Position numbers and translations under genes: made by a program. This document shows positions 22,101 to 30,845 of a stretch of DNA of 64,000 nucleotides, piece after piece. The notes beneath the pieces were generated by a model. It had not been told where the DNA came from and made no database searches. It saw nothing but the letters and a program-made list of their open reading frames with translations. Positions within the stretch are counted from its first letter, which is position 1. Each line of letters begins with the position of its first letter. The DNA is taken from the NCBI RefSeq assembly GCF_037102585.1, contig NW_027043830.1, positions 930,001 through 994,000 on the forward strand, written 5' to 3'. The DNA comes from Saccharomycopsis crataegensis (Eukaryota > Ascomycota > Saccharomycetes > Ascoideales > Saccharomycopsidaceae).

Positions 22101-22286
22101 AGGGACTGCAAGAGTTCTTTTAATTTCAAATCCATGAATCTCTTGTCCAATAGGATACTTCCTCAACACTTTTGAGGAGTTGTAAGCTTTGGTAGAAGCA
22201 TTTCTGGTGAGGCTGCGAAGAGCGGCACCCACATTTGACCTTAGCATTCTTGAAGGGTTGTTTTTGGTTGGATATATCCATCTCAT
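19182..22286 (-). CDS. CYM1: Mitochondrial presequence protease Cym1 (M16C metalloprotease)
   Basis: Zinc protease of the pitrilysin M16C type (human PITRM1/PreP) in the mitochondrial matrix/intermembrane space, degrading cleaved presequences and other peptides. The 1034-residue product (S. cerevisiae 989) carries the inverted zinc motif H108-I-L-E111-H112 in [21 protein letters not shown], and the flanking [14 protein letters not shown] and [11 protein letters not shown] blocks. The two-lobed M16 repeat arrangement extends to a conserved [10 protein letters not shown] block near residue 900. The N-terminus is a mitochondrial presequence; Met14 (22247) begins a cleaner one ([18 protein letters not shown]) and may be the real or an alternative start. 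CTG codons seem almost absent. It is divergent from RPF1 with 179 bases between. Confidence 0.95.
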   Translation of the reverse strand: [1034 protein letters not shown]

Positions 22287-22381
22287 CTACTCGGAGAAGG
22301 TTTCATTGGGATTTTTTTCTGGAAAGCGATTTCCCACCCGAATTTCACTCACGTGACAGCATCGCCAAATTTTGGCGCTAC

Positions 22382-22430
22382 AAAAATTTTTTTTTTTTTT
22401 TTTTTTTTTTATTTTCAACCTCAAGATGAG
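22382..22430 (+). promoter_or_regulatory. RRPE-like and PAC-like elements of RPF1
   Basis: AAAAATTTT at 22382-22390 merges into a T24 tract (22387-22410) and resembles the ribosomal-RNA-processing element. GATGAG at 22425-22430 is the core of the PAC box. The two lie 36-84 bases before the RPF1 start, the usual arrangement for yeast ribosome-biogenesis genes. The match is to cores only, so low complexity could explain the first. Confidence 0.5.
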
Positions 22431-22465
22431 GTTAACATTAAGAAATATCTCTTTCACTATAAACC

Positions 22466-23386
22466 ATGGGCACCACTTCTAAGAATTTCAAGATCAAAAA
22501 TAAGGATGTGCGAACACAGATAAATCTCAAGCACAAAAAGGAGAAATCGAAACTCAAGCGTGAGGAACGTAAAGAGAGAAGAGAAAAAGGTTTGCCAAAA
22601 CAGGTACCAGATACCATCGATGGTAAAAGAGAGTATGATGAAACCATTAAGAACCCTGAAGATTCTGATTCTAGTGTTGATAATTCTGACTCTGAAGATG
22701 AAAAGGAAAATGAAAAGCAGGATGATGACGACCAACAAGGAGACTTTTCTAGCTATTTCAAAGACGGAAAAGATCCTAAGATACTAATAACCACATCTGC
22801 CAATTGTACCAGACATGCCTACAATTTTGTTGATTGTTTTGGGGAACTATTCGAAGATATTAAGTTCATTAAGCGGAAAAGAAACTATTCGATGAATGAT
22901 ATGGCAAGATTGAGTTCTAATAGAGGCTACACTCATTTGGTGGTGGTAAACGAAGACAAGAAAACCATCAATGGGATCACTTTTATCGCCTTGCCAGAGG
23001 GGCCAACCTACTATTTCTCAGTGTCTTCCTATATTGAGGGTAAAAAAATTCCAGGCCACGGTAAAGCTACATCACATATTCCTGAACTTGTGCTCAATAA
23101 TTTCAAAACTTCTTTGGGTGCTTCTGTTGGTAACTTGTTTAAATCATTATTCCCACACAAACCAGATATCGAGGGTAGACAGGTGATTACTATTCATAAT
23201 CAGAGAGATTTCATGTTCTTCAGAAGACATCGTTATGTGTTTAGAAATGAGGAGAAAGTCGGATTGCAGGAGTTGGGTCCTCAATTCACTTTGAGATTGA
23301 GAAGAGTACAAAGAGGTGTCAAAGGAGAAACTGAATGGGAGCATAAACCAAGCATGGATAAGCAAAAGAAGAAGTTTTATCTTTAA
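22466..23386 (+). CDS. RPF1: Ribosome biogenesis protein Rpf1 (Brix domain)
   Basis: Nucleolar Brix-domain protein needed for 60S subunit assembly and 27S pre-rRNA processing. The 306-residue product has a very basic N-terminus (KNKDVRTQINLKHKKEKSK) and a GLPKQVPDTID block typical of Rpf1. An acidic Asp/Glu stretch at about 68-95 follows, and then the Brix domain at about 105-290 (ILITTSANCTRHAYNFVDCF ... VITIHNQRDFMFFRRHRYVF). The length is close to S. cerevisiae Rpf1 (295). I found no CTG codon. It is convergent with TRM732, the stop codons being about 97 bases apart. Confidence 0.95.
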   Translation: MGTTSKNFKIKNKDVRTQINLKHKKEKSKLKREERKERREKGLPKQVPDTIDGKREYDETIKNPEDSDSSVDNSDSEDEKENEKQDDDDQQGDFSSYFKDGKDPKILITTSANCTRHAYNFVDCFGELFEDIKFIKRKRNYSMNDMARLSSNRGYTHLVVVNEDKKTINGITFIALPEGPTYYFSVSSYIEGKKIPGHGKATSHIPELVLNNFKTSLGASVGNLFKSLFPHKPDIEGRQVITIHNQRDFMFFRRHRYVFRNEEKVGLQELGPQFTLRLRRVQRGVKGETEWEHKPSMDKQKKKFYL

Positions 23387-23482
23387 GTTTGCAATTTTAT
23401 TTTCTTACAGTATATTCATATAATTTGTATTAATATTAAAAGTTCTATTATGTATGTAACAAGATAATAATTATAAGAGTAA

Positions 23483-26400
23483 TTAGCGTCGAGGAACTAA
23501 TAGCGTTTGCAAGTTATTTGTTTGACAGAGTTTTTGAAAACAAGAGAATAAATTTTCAGTCATTTCATCATTAAGGCCTAATTCGTAAACCATATTCAAG
23601 TTTGAAGTCTGCATCTTGATAGCCCCAAACGTAGTTTCACTGGTTGTCCAGCCAAGGATCCCATCAGCACCTTGTGACTTAACAAAGCTCACCATGTATT
23701 GCCATTCTGACACCACTCTAGCCTTAATATCGTTCTTTCGCTCAATTGACAAGAAGTCGCGTGATTGGGTCAACATATTTATGATTTGAGAATACCTAAT
23801 GAATTCGACAACATAAAGATTGTCTTTTTCTGCATCAAATAAAACTTCACCCAGCTGCAAATATTCTTCGACCACTTTATTCAAAGAAGGATAGTTCATG
23901 AAGTACTCTAAAAGCACAGTTGCTGCGTGGCCTTGGAACATTGGCACAAATTTTGACACGAATTCGAAACCCATGAATACTGGGACTGACGAGTTGACAC
24001 CGTACAAACTGCAGAAAAACTTCGTAATATCTTCTCTAATTTCTTCAGAATCATCGCTGATTTGGAGGAAAAGATAGAAAAGTGCTTTGGCCACCACTGG
24101 AGACTCTATGAAATTAAGTCTTGAATCAATAACAACATTGAGCATCGAAAGCAAGGACTTGCAGGCAGCATATCTCAAGTCTAGAATATTGTCATCATTA
24201 GCAAACAAGCGAATAAAATGTAACCATTTTCCAATTATTGTCTCATCATGTTCTTTATTAATAATTGAGTAGCCAATAAAAGGACCCATAGCTTGCAAAG
24301 CAGTTGCTTTGACATCCTCACTATGATCATCAACAACAAACAGAATGAAAATAGATAACTTCTCCCTATTAGTTTTGGTGAGGTCAGTTACACCAGCATT
24401 AGTTGATACTAGTTGCAATAGCTCTAAAGCATTAGCCTTAATATATGACCAAACAGACTCGTCATCAATAATCTCCCAAAGAGTGTTGATGATATTAGAA
24501 ATACATTCATTGGAGAGTTTCTTCAACATTTCAGGACGATGGATTATAAATCTCATTGTTCCTAACTGGACTTTATACGAGGCAGAAATAATACCCAACT
24601 CAATAAATTCTCCAATTTGGGCGTCGTCACAGAACTCAAGAATTAATAATGCAATATCCTTAGCAAGCAATTCTTTCATACCATCTAATTTCTCAGATTC
24701 CATAAATGTGTACTCCAATTCAATGAAGTAATTGCCAATAGCGTTCATGAACCCAGGAGCAGTGAAGCCTCCGTTAATATCCAATAAGAGTCTGAGCATG
24801 TCAATATAGGCTTTTCCATTCATGTAGCATTTGTTATTGAAAAGAATTTGTGGAGAAGATTTAATAATTCTATTAACCAATTCTTCAGGAATTTTTTCAT
24901 TTTCCACAGAAATTCTTTTGCTCTTAATCAACAACTGATTAATTGCTAACAAATTCCCATGTAATTCATTTTGCAGCCCTGGGTTAGCATCAATTCTGTC
25001 AAGCAACATATTTATCTCATCAAAGATTTCATATTCATAAATAGAGGACGGAATAGCACGGGCCGCCATTTCTCTAATCTTGAAATACTTAATTCCAAGC
25101 GATTCCAACAAGAAGGGTTTAAAATCTTCTAAATCATTACTGAAGTTGTTGGTTGGCTCAAGTCTAGAAAGAATAGTGAGAATTGGGAAAATACTTTCCA
25201 AAGCAGAATTGGAATTTGTATTCTCTGAGCCCGACTCAATAGCTAAGAATTTTCTAAAGTTGTCAGTCAAGATTCCTTTGAGTTTCTTGAACTTACTAAA
25301 GAACAATCTACCCGAATATGGAACAATGGTGTTACCAACTTTCTTCGATCCAAACAATTTGTTTTCTAACGCAGCGAACAACATTACGGCACAGTTTCTG
25401 ATTGACCAAATGCCAGATTGAATAGCCCAGAAAGACAATTCGAGACCCGCATCAATGTAGAAGGATGTAGGGTCCGATAAGTTAGCTTCAATGAACAATT
25501 GTTTGATGCAATTGAAAGCATGTACTTGAGGTAATTCAATATTTTCATCCAATTTGTATTCTTCTTCATTAATAGGAGTTCTAGCAATATCAATTAGCCT
25601 CTTGAATGTTTCCTTGAACAACGGAGTGTTTTTCAATCCAACCCTAACTTTCCCTAGTCTTCTAATATCCGCCACTAAGATCATAGAGATCAAGAAAGGT
25701 AAACCCGCAGATCTTCTGATAATATAAGTCGACTTGATTTTAATTAAAGATAAATTATCATTCAACCATTTAACTGGCATCATTTCAAGACCAGAGTCTT
25801 TACGATAGCATCTATGACAACATTCTTCAAAAGTTGGATAAATAGAATAAAATGCCCCTTTATGGTTCACCGAAGATAGCTGAGTTAAGATCAAGTCACT
25901 AATTTTGAGAACAGACTCCTTACTCAAAATGAAATTTGGGGCTCTGATGAGTAGTTGCTTTAATACGAATGATGAGTCTTTGACTGCTCTCCAAGCGTAA
26001 TTAGAGATAATTTGAGAAAATGGACTTATTTGTTTGATAGTTTCCACTTCTTTGAAAGCATCAGGAATATTTCCTTCTGGAGAGTCATTAGAGAGGATAT
26101 CCTTTGTAGAGTCCCAATTTTGATTTACCAAATCGATGATTCGGTCAACTCGCTGTTTCCATTCTTTCTCTTCCTCTTTCTCCATTTTATCAAAGTTTGA
26201 ATTCTCAATGATTATGCTTAACCCTTTATATAACCCATGGACTGAGTGAGTAGAAACAGATTCTGCAAGGTTGTTTGAAGCAGCATCAATATTTTCTTCT
26301 AAAGCGTTAAGTAGATAATCAGTAATAGCTTTATTTTCATCGTAACGCTTTTGAGCTATGTTGTAGTTATATACAAATTGCAATAATCTGGCACCACTAT

Positions 26401-28093
26401 CACTCATTTTACCTTGGATATTTTTCAAAATATGCACAGACCTCAAGAAGATTTCGTTGATGGATTCCTTGGAGCTGAATCCTTCAAGTGGGACTGGTGC
26501 CATCAAAAGAGCATTAATGGCACATTCTCTGATGTTATCAAAATTATTTGAAATGTTATCAATCAATAATCTCACGATGTCTCCAGTGTATATTTGAATC
26601 TGGAAAGGATAAGCAAGGTGCTTTCTATCAAGATACTTCTTTGGAACATTCTCATCAACTCCCGAAGTTATCATTGAAATTAAAAGAGAAAAGGCCAAAT
26701 GGAGTCTTTGGTAAGTCATTCCAGGTGTGATTTGGGTTTTGATTTTGTTCAACAATCTTTCCAAAAATTCCTTTGCCTCTTCAATTTGTTTGATCATTTC
26801 ATCGTTATTCATATCAAGCCCCTTGCTATTGAGTGTATTTAGCTTTTTCTGCAAGGCATAAGTAGAATCTCTGACACGAAGGATGAAGTTTCTGGTTAAA
26901 CTATGGAAATCACTTCTTGAATCTGGATCATCATCTACAAAGTAGACTTCTAAGATGTCTTCCACAATACCATATATATACAGACTGACCGGCCTTGCTC
27001 TCTTAGTGGAAGAAACTAGGATGGAATATGATGTGATACGGATGGTTTTAGATTCATGACTCAATAGTTGTTTTAACAATTCCAAATTGATGATTGGATC
27101 GTCACCGGCAAATGGTTCTTCATCGATTTGTAAGTCCTTACCGATTTTCAAGCATCCAAGATACAAGGATAATCTAAATGTTTGTTCTTTCCCTGATAAG
27201 CTCAAATTTGGATCACTGGTATCTAATATCTGATTGATAAAATACTTGTACACTGGTCTTGGTTGCTGAGGAACTTTCAACAATAAAGGAAGCAAGTAAA
27301 TCTGAACGTTTCTGCATAAGTTGAAAGTAGTTAATGATTTTATTACCGGGTCCTTCCATACTAAAGTCCACTTCAATTCAAAGTCCTGTTCTTCTGAGTT
27401 TTTCATACTCTGGTAAATTCCATCCAACACCGCTGCCACACATTTCGCAACGGAATTGGCAAATGCGTTGGAGAACATTTGTGCCAAAGAATCTTCAATA
27501 AAATTTGGTGATTCCTTTAAAATCTTTCTGCAATCAATATTTCTCGCCAAAGTTTGGATCACAAAGTAAAACACCCTTTTGGTATGGGGAATAGTTTTCA
27601 AGATTTTGCTACTCCACTTTTGAAACACATTGGCAGTGATATGATCCTCGTTATCCTGATGAAACAAACTTAGAAAACTCACCATCTTCGTCAATAAATC
27701 CCTCAAGGCATTACTCAATGGTGAGCCACTTTCATTCCAAAAATCTACAATGTAATCAAAGACAAAATTAGAATTTTCGTCAGTCATGAAGCCTGATAAG
27801 CGTTGAATCAATTTAGGGTCAGCATCCGGATGATTAAAGATTTGCATACATCTAACAAGCCATATAGCAAGTGAATCAGCACAGTAAAGCCTGATATCAC
27901 CGAGCCCTTTATAGCTTTTCAAAGTATTGAATATTGGATAGAAGATGCACTCTATGCATGTTGTACCAGTCTCATCAACACTGCCGATCAAATCTGCAGG
28001 TTTATTTTTGATAAGGGTTTTCTTCAACCGTAATATCTCTTCCTCCAGAAGAATACAGTCCGATGATATAAACTTCACCGGTATTTCAACCAT
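23483..28093 (-). CDS. TRM732: tRNA 2'-O-methylation cofactor Trm732 (THADA family, DUF2428)
   Basis: HEAT-repeat-like protein that partners the methyltransferase Trm7 for 2'-O-methylation of nucleotide 32 in the tRNA anticodon loop. The 1536-residue product (S. cerevisiae about 1420) is helical throughout. It shows the diagnostic DUF2428 block RRSAGLPFLISMIL near residue 795, followed by the VHAFNCIKQLF and LSFWAIQSGIWSIRNCAVML segments seen across THADA proteins. Trm7 itself is not in the window. The stop is close to RPF1's. The start ATG at 28093 is first in frame, and VPS36 ends 197 bases upstream on the same strand. Confidence 0.9.
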   Translation of the reverse strand: MVEIPVKFISSDCILLEEEILRLKKTLIKNKPADLIGSVDETGTTCIECIFYPIFNTLKSYKGLGDIRLYCADSLAIWLVRCMQIFNHPDADPKLIQRLSGFMTDENSNFVFDYIVDFWNESGSPLSNALRDLLTKMVSFLSLFHQDNEDHITANVFQKWSSKILKTIPHTKRVFYFVIQTLARNIDCRKILKESPNFIEDSLAQMFSNAFANSVAKCVAAVLDGIYQSMKNSEEQDFELKWTLVWKDPVIKSLTTFNLCRNVQIYLLPLLLKVPQQPRPVYKYFINQILDTSDPNLSLSGKEQTFRLSLYLGCLKIGKDLQIDEEPFAGDDPIINLELLKQLLSHESKTIRITSYSILVSSTKRARPVSLYIYGIVEDILEVYFVDDDPDSRSDFHSLTRNFILRVRDSTYALQKKLNTLNSKGLDMNNDEMIKQIEEAKEFLERLLNKIKTQITPGMTYQRLHLAFSLLISMITSGVDENVPKKYLDRKHLAYPFQIQIYTGDIVRLLIDNISNNFDNIRECAINALLMAPVPLEGFSSKESINEIFLRSVHILKNIQGKMSDSGARLLQFVYNYNIAQKRYDENKAITDYLLNALEENIDAASNNLAESVSTHSVHGLYKGLSIIIENSNFDKMEKEEEKEWKQRVDRIIDLVNQNWDSTKDILSNDSPEGNIPDAFKEVETIKQISPFSQIISNYAWRAVKDSSFVLKQLLIRAPNFILSKESVLKISDLILTQLSSVNHKGAFYSIYPTFEECCHRCYRKDSGLEMMPVKWLNDNLSLIKIKSTYIIRRSAGLPFLISMILVADIRRLGKVRVGLKNTPLFKETFKRLIDIARTPINEEEYKLDENIELPQVHAFNCIKQLFIEANLSDPTSFYIDAGLELSFWAIQSGIWSIRNCAVMLFAALENKLFGSKKVGNTIVPYSGRLFFSKFKKLKGILTDNFRKFLAIESGSENTNSNSALESIFPILTILSRLEPTNNFSNDLEDFKPFLLESLGIKYFKIREMAARAIPSSIYEYEIFDEINMLLDRIDANPGLQNELHGNLLAINQLLIKSKRISVENEKIPEELVNRIIKSSPQILFNNKCYMNGKAYIDMLRLLLDINGGFTAPGFMNAIGNYFIELEYTFMESEKLDGMKELLAKDIALLILEFCDDAQIGEFIELGIISASYKVQLGTMRFIIHRPEMLKKLSNECISNIINTLWEIIDDESVWSYIKANALELLQLVSTNAGVTDLTKTNREKLSIFILFVVDDHSEDVKATALQAMGPFIGYSIINKEHDETIIGKWLHFIRLFANDDNILDLRYAACKSLLSMLNVVIDSRLNFIESPVVAKALFYLFLQISDDSEEIREDITKFFCSLYGVNSSVPVFMGFEFVSKFVPMFQGHAATVLLEYFMNYPSLNKVVEEYLQLGEVLFDAEKDNLYVVEFIRYSQIINMLTQSRDFLSIERKNDIKARVVSEWQYMVSFVKSQGADGILGWTTSETTFGAIKMQTSNLNMVYELGLNDEMTENLFSCFQKLCQTNNLQTLLVPRR

Positions 28094-28290
28094 TTTTGAT
28101 TATTTTTTGTGGTAGATAGTTAATAATAGCAAATTCGACCATATGAAGTGTATTAAATTTTTTTTCAATCAATTTTTTTTCCCCCAATTTTTTTTTGAAA
28201 GACCCATTCTGATGGTATTAAATAGCTTGCATGTTCTACAATCCAGTGATTTTATGATTTCATTAAAGTACTTGAATATATTCCAGATAG

Positions 28291-30387
28291 CTACCATTCG
28301 TAGTTATCAATTTCATTTAAGTAGTAACTGGTACCTGAAATATCTTCATCGATTAATAAAGATCCATTCATTAGCCCAATGTCGAGGATTTCTTGCAAAA
28401 TTGCCACACTTAAATTCATTTCTTTAACAAGGGTTTGGATATTTATTCCTCTAAAATATTCACCGCTACCTTTAATTTTATTCTCAACACTCTGATATTC
28501 AGAGTCTATAACTTCACTGTTTTGTAACCTGAACTTCTTATTTATCAAGAAATCCGTAACTTGATTGAGAATCTCTTCATCAGTACATTTCGAATCTTGA
28601 ATCACTAAAAGACCACTTTTTTCAAACTTTCTGAACTTCAACGGTAATTTCAAGCTATCGAAATATGATACCGATTCTAGCAAATCAGAAGGTGAGATTA
28701 AATTATTATTGAATCCCAACGATATATTGTATAGGGAGTAGAGATCTATCAATGAGATAATACCTCCAGAGTATTCATTTGTAATTAATTTCATACTGTT
28801 GTCCCCAATACCAAATACAAAGTTCTGGATAAATATTGCCAAGTTTCTGGCAAGCTCTTTGTAAAATATCTCCTTATTATCTAACTTATTTAAAAAATTA
28901 AAATTGTTATTCAAAACAAGGTAGTGAAATGAATCATTAGTATTGCCAATTCCTAAAGTGCTTTTAGATTCATCAAGAGTTTTTTGATATTCGTTATTAC
29001 TGATACTATTAACATTAATAACTTTATCAAAGGACTTGATTAGATTGTTTAGTTCTTTTGCCTTCGACATTAAAGAGTTCAAGTCTTCCAACGAAGATTC
29101 CAAGATAAATTCATTCTTTTTGATAATATGACCTTGATTACTTTCGAGTGCAGAAATCCCAGTTTTGATTCTTGGCGTTTTAGCTTCATTGGAAACCAGG
29201 GAATCAGATGGTCCTTTCGGGTTTGACATAATAATCTTCTGGACATTCTCATTCTTATTAGCCCGTTTCATAATGTCCTTAAGGTTCGCCTCATCTATCA
29301 TTTCTTGCAATTTTGATAAAAACTTCTTTAAGTCATTTGAATTATTATTATTTCCACCATTGAAGTTGCCCCGGAAACTCAATTTGATAGATCTAGCTTG
29401 AAAAGCTTCTTTATTTCCATCACTCGGATCCTCGGTATCAAGCATGATTAAATTTCTAGCATTTTTTAAGGTTGGCTTTTTTGGAAAGTTATTCAATGAA
29501 GAGCCACAAATCTCACAATTCTTCATTAATGGATGGTTCACAAAAGTACACACAAGACATTGATTAATATTCTTGCTTTTAACAACGCTTTCGGATGACG
29601 CAACATCATCACTTAGATCAATTAAATCTTTATCCTTTAGTGCTTCTAGCTCCTTCTGCTTTAGTTTCAATTTCTTGTTCCTGCTCTTCTTAATCGCACT
29701 GATGATCCCATTTTTTGTGGATTGAATGCCGCAATTAACGCAATTTGGAAACTTCACGCCCGTATTCAAGTTTGGGTTCAACAACTTATCCAATTCATAA
29801 TTCTCCAGAGAAATCTTATTAACGAACTGACATATCTTGCATTTCCAGGAAACTATCTCAAAGTCTCCAGTTTCGAAAATATCGCTGTTACCAGAAATCG
29901 AGCCTACAGAACTGGCTTGAGACATATCAGTAGCTCGTAGTCTTTCAATACTAGGATCCTTCAATTTATCTTTATTCGACTGTGTAGATTCAATACTTTC
30001 AAATAAGCCATCGGCCTCATATAATCCCCCTTCACTATCATCTGAGATATTATTGTCATCTTTGAACCTGACGGTTATCTTCGGTGACAGCTTCAAAAAC
30101 CCATTATAAAATTTCAAGCCACCATCAGAAATCACATCAATCAACTTGAAGTATAAACTACAATTAACTGGATCATCATTATCCACATAAACTAATCTTT
30201 CGTTTGTTAAGTAGATTCTCCCATTCTGATGATTATGGATCTTAAAGTTTCCTTGGTAGAGTCCCACCGAGTCAACAAGCAAAGCTATTGATTCGGTACG
30301 ATGTTGGTTGAGAATTGGCGTGTAAGATGCAGTTAAGTGAGCAAAATGCCAGTATTTCGGGATTTTGTGCCTCGTTTTTGATGACAT
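28291..30387 (-). CDS. VPS36: ESCRT-II subunit Vps36
   Basis: Subunit of ESCRT-II that binds ubiquitin and endosomal phosphoinositide and helps sort membrane proteins into multivesicular bodies. In the 698-residue product the N-terminal GLUE/PH-like part (about 25-110, with LYQGNFKIHNHQNGRIYLTN) is interrupted by two NZF zinc fingers. The first has cysteines at 183/186 and 216/219, an unusually long spacer. The second, at 277/280 and 291/294, has the standard C-x2-C-x10-C-x2-C. The GLUE domain seems to resume at SIKLSFRG. The EAP45 winged-helix region forms the C-terminus (VKEMNLSVAILQEILDIGLM). Split GLUE domains with inserted NZFs are known in yeast Vps36. The ATG at 30387 is the true start; one codon upstream is TTG. 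Confidence 0.92.
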   Translation of the reverse strand: MSSKTRHKIPKYWHFAHLTASYTPILNQHRTESIALLVDSVGLYQGNFKIHNHQNGRIYLTNERLVYVDNDDPVNCSLYFKLIDVISDGGLKFYNGFLKLSPKITVRFKDDNNISDDSEGGLYEADGLFESIESTQSNKDKLKDPSIERLRATDMSQASSVGSISGNSDIFETGDFEIVSWKCKICQFVNKISLENYELDKLLNPNLNTGVKFPNCVNCGIQSTKNGIISAIKKSRNKKLKLKQKELEALKDKDLIDLSDDVASSESVVKSKNINQCLVCTFVNHPLMKNCEICGSSLNNFPKKPTLKNARNLIMLDTEDPSDGNKEAFQARSIKLSFRGNFNGGNNNNSNDLKKFLSKLQEMIDEANLKDIMKRANKNENVQKIIMSNPKGPSDSLVSNEAKTPRIKTGISALESNQGHIIKKNEFILESSLEDLNSLMSKAKELNNLIKSFDKVINVNSISNNEYQKTLDESKSTLGIGNTNDSFHYLVLNNNFNFLNKLDNKEIFYKELARNLAIFIQNFVFGIGDNSMKLITNEYSGGIISLIDLYSLYNISLGFNNNLISPSDLLESVSYFDSLKLPLKFRKFEKSGLLVIQDSKCTDEEILNQVTDFLINKKFRLQNSEVIDSEYQSVENKIKGSGEYFRGINIQTLVKEMNLSVAILQEILDIGLMNGSLLIDEDISGTSYYLNEIDNYEW

Positions 30388-30845
30388 CAAGATTTCTCCA
30401 ATGTTAAAATATAATTTATTTCCCGTACAATGAAGCTTTGGCTCTCACACGATAAAGAGAAAGCTCGGTGGATTTCTTTTTATAAAGTTTAGCAATCAAT
30501 CACGTGTATATTTACCAACCATCATTCCTTCAAGGGATTTAAACATAAGCTACTACTACCTTTATCATAGTTTTTCAATGGCAAAGAGTATAAATTTGAA
30601 AATACATGTCTCCTAAAAATGAGAAGAAAAGCAAAAATAAAAGAGGGGGAAGAAAAATACAAAATGGTACAAAAAGTGTAGAAATCATGAAAATGGTCCT
30701 AAAATGCAAAGATAAAAAGCAATCATAATATATGAAGAGATGCAGTAGCGATAATTTAAAATGAAAATAAAAATAATGATGTAGAATGAAAAAAAAAACT
30801 GAAAAATTTATTTTTGACAAAAGGTAAAGAGCAATGGATTTTTCC
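30388..30845. other. Intergenic region; VPS36 promoter with a CACGTG
   Basis: About 460 bases. A CACGTG (Cbf1-type) lies at 30501-30506, 114 bases upstream of VPS36. The rest is A-rich on this strand and probably the 3' region of HYM1. Confidence 0.5.
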
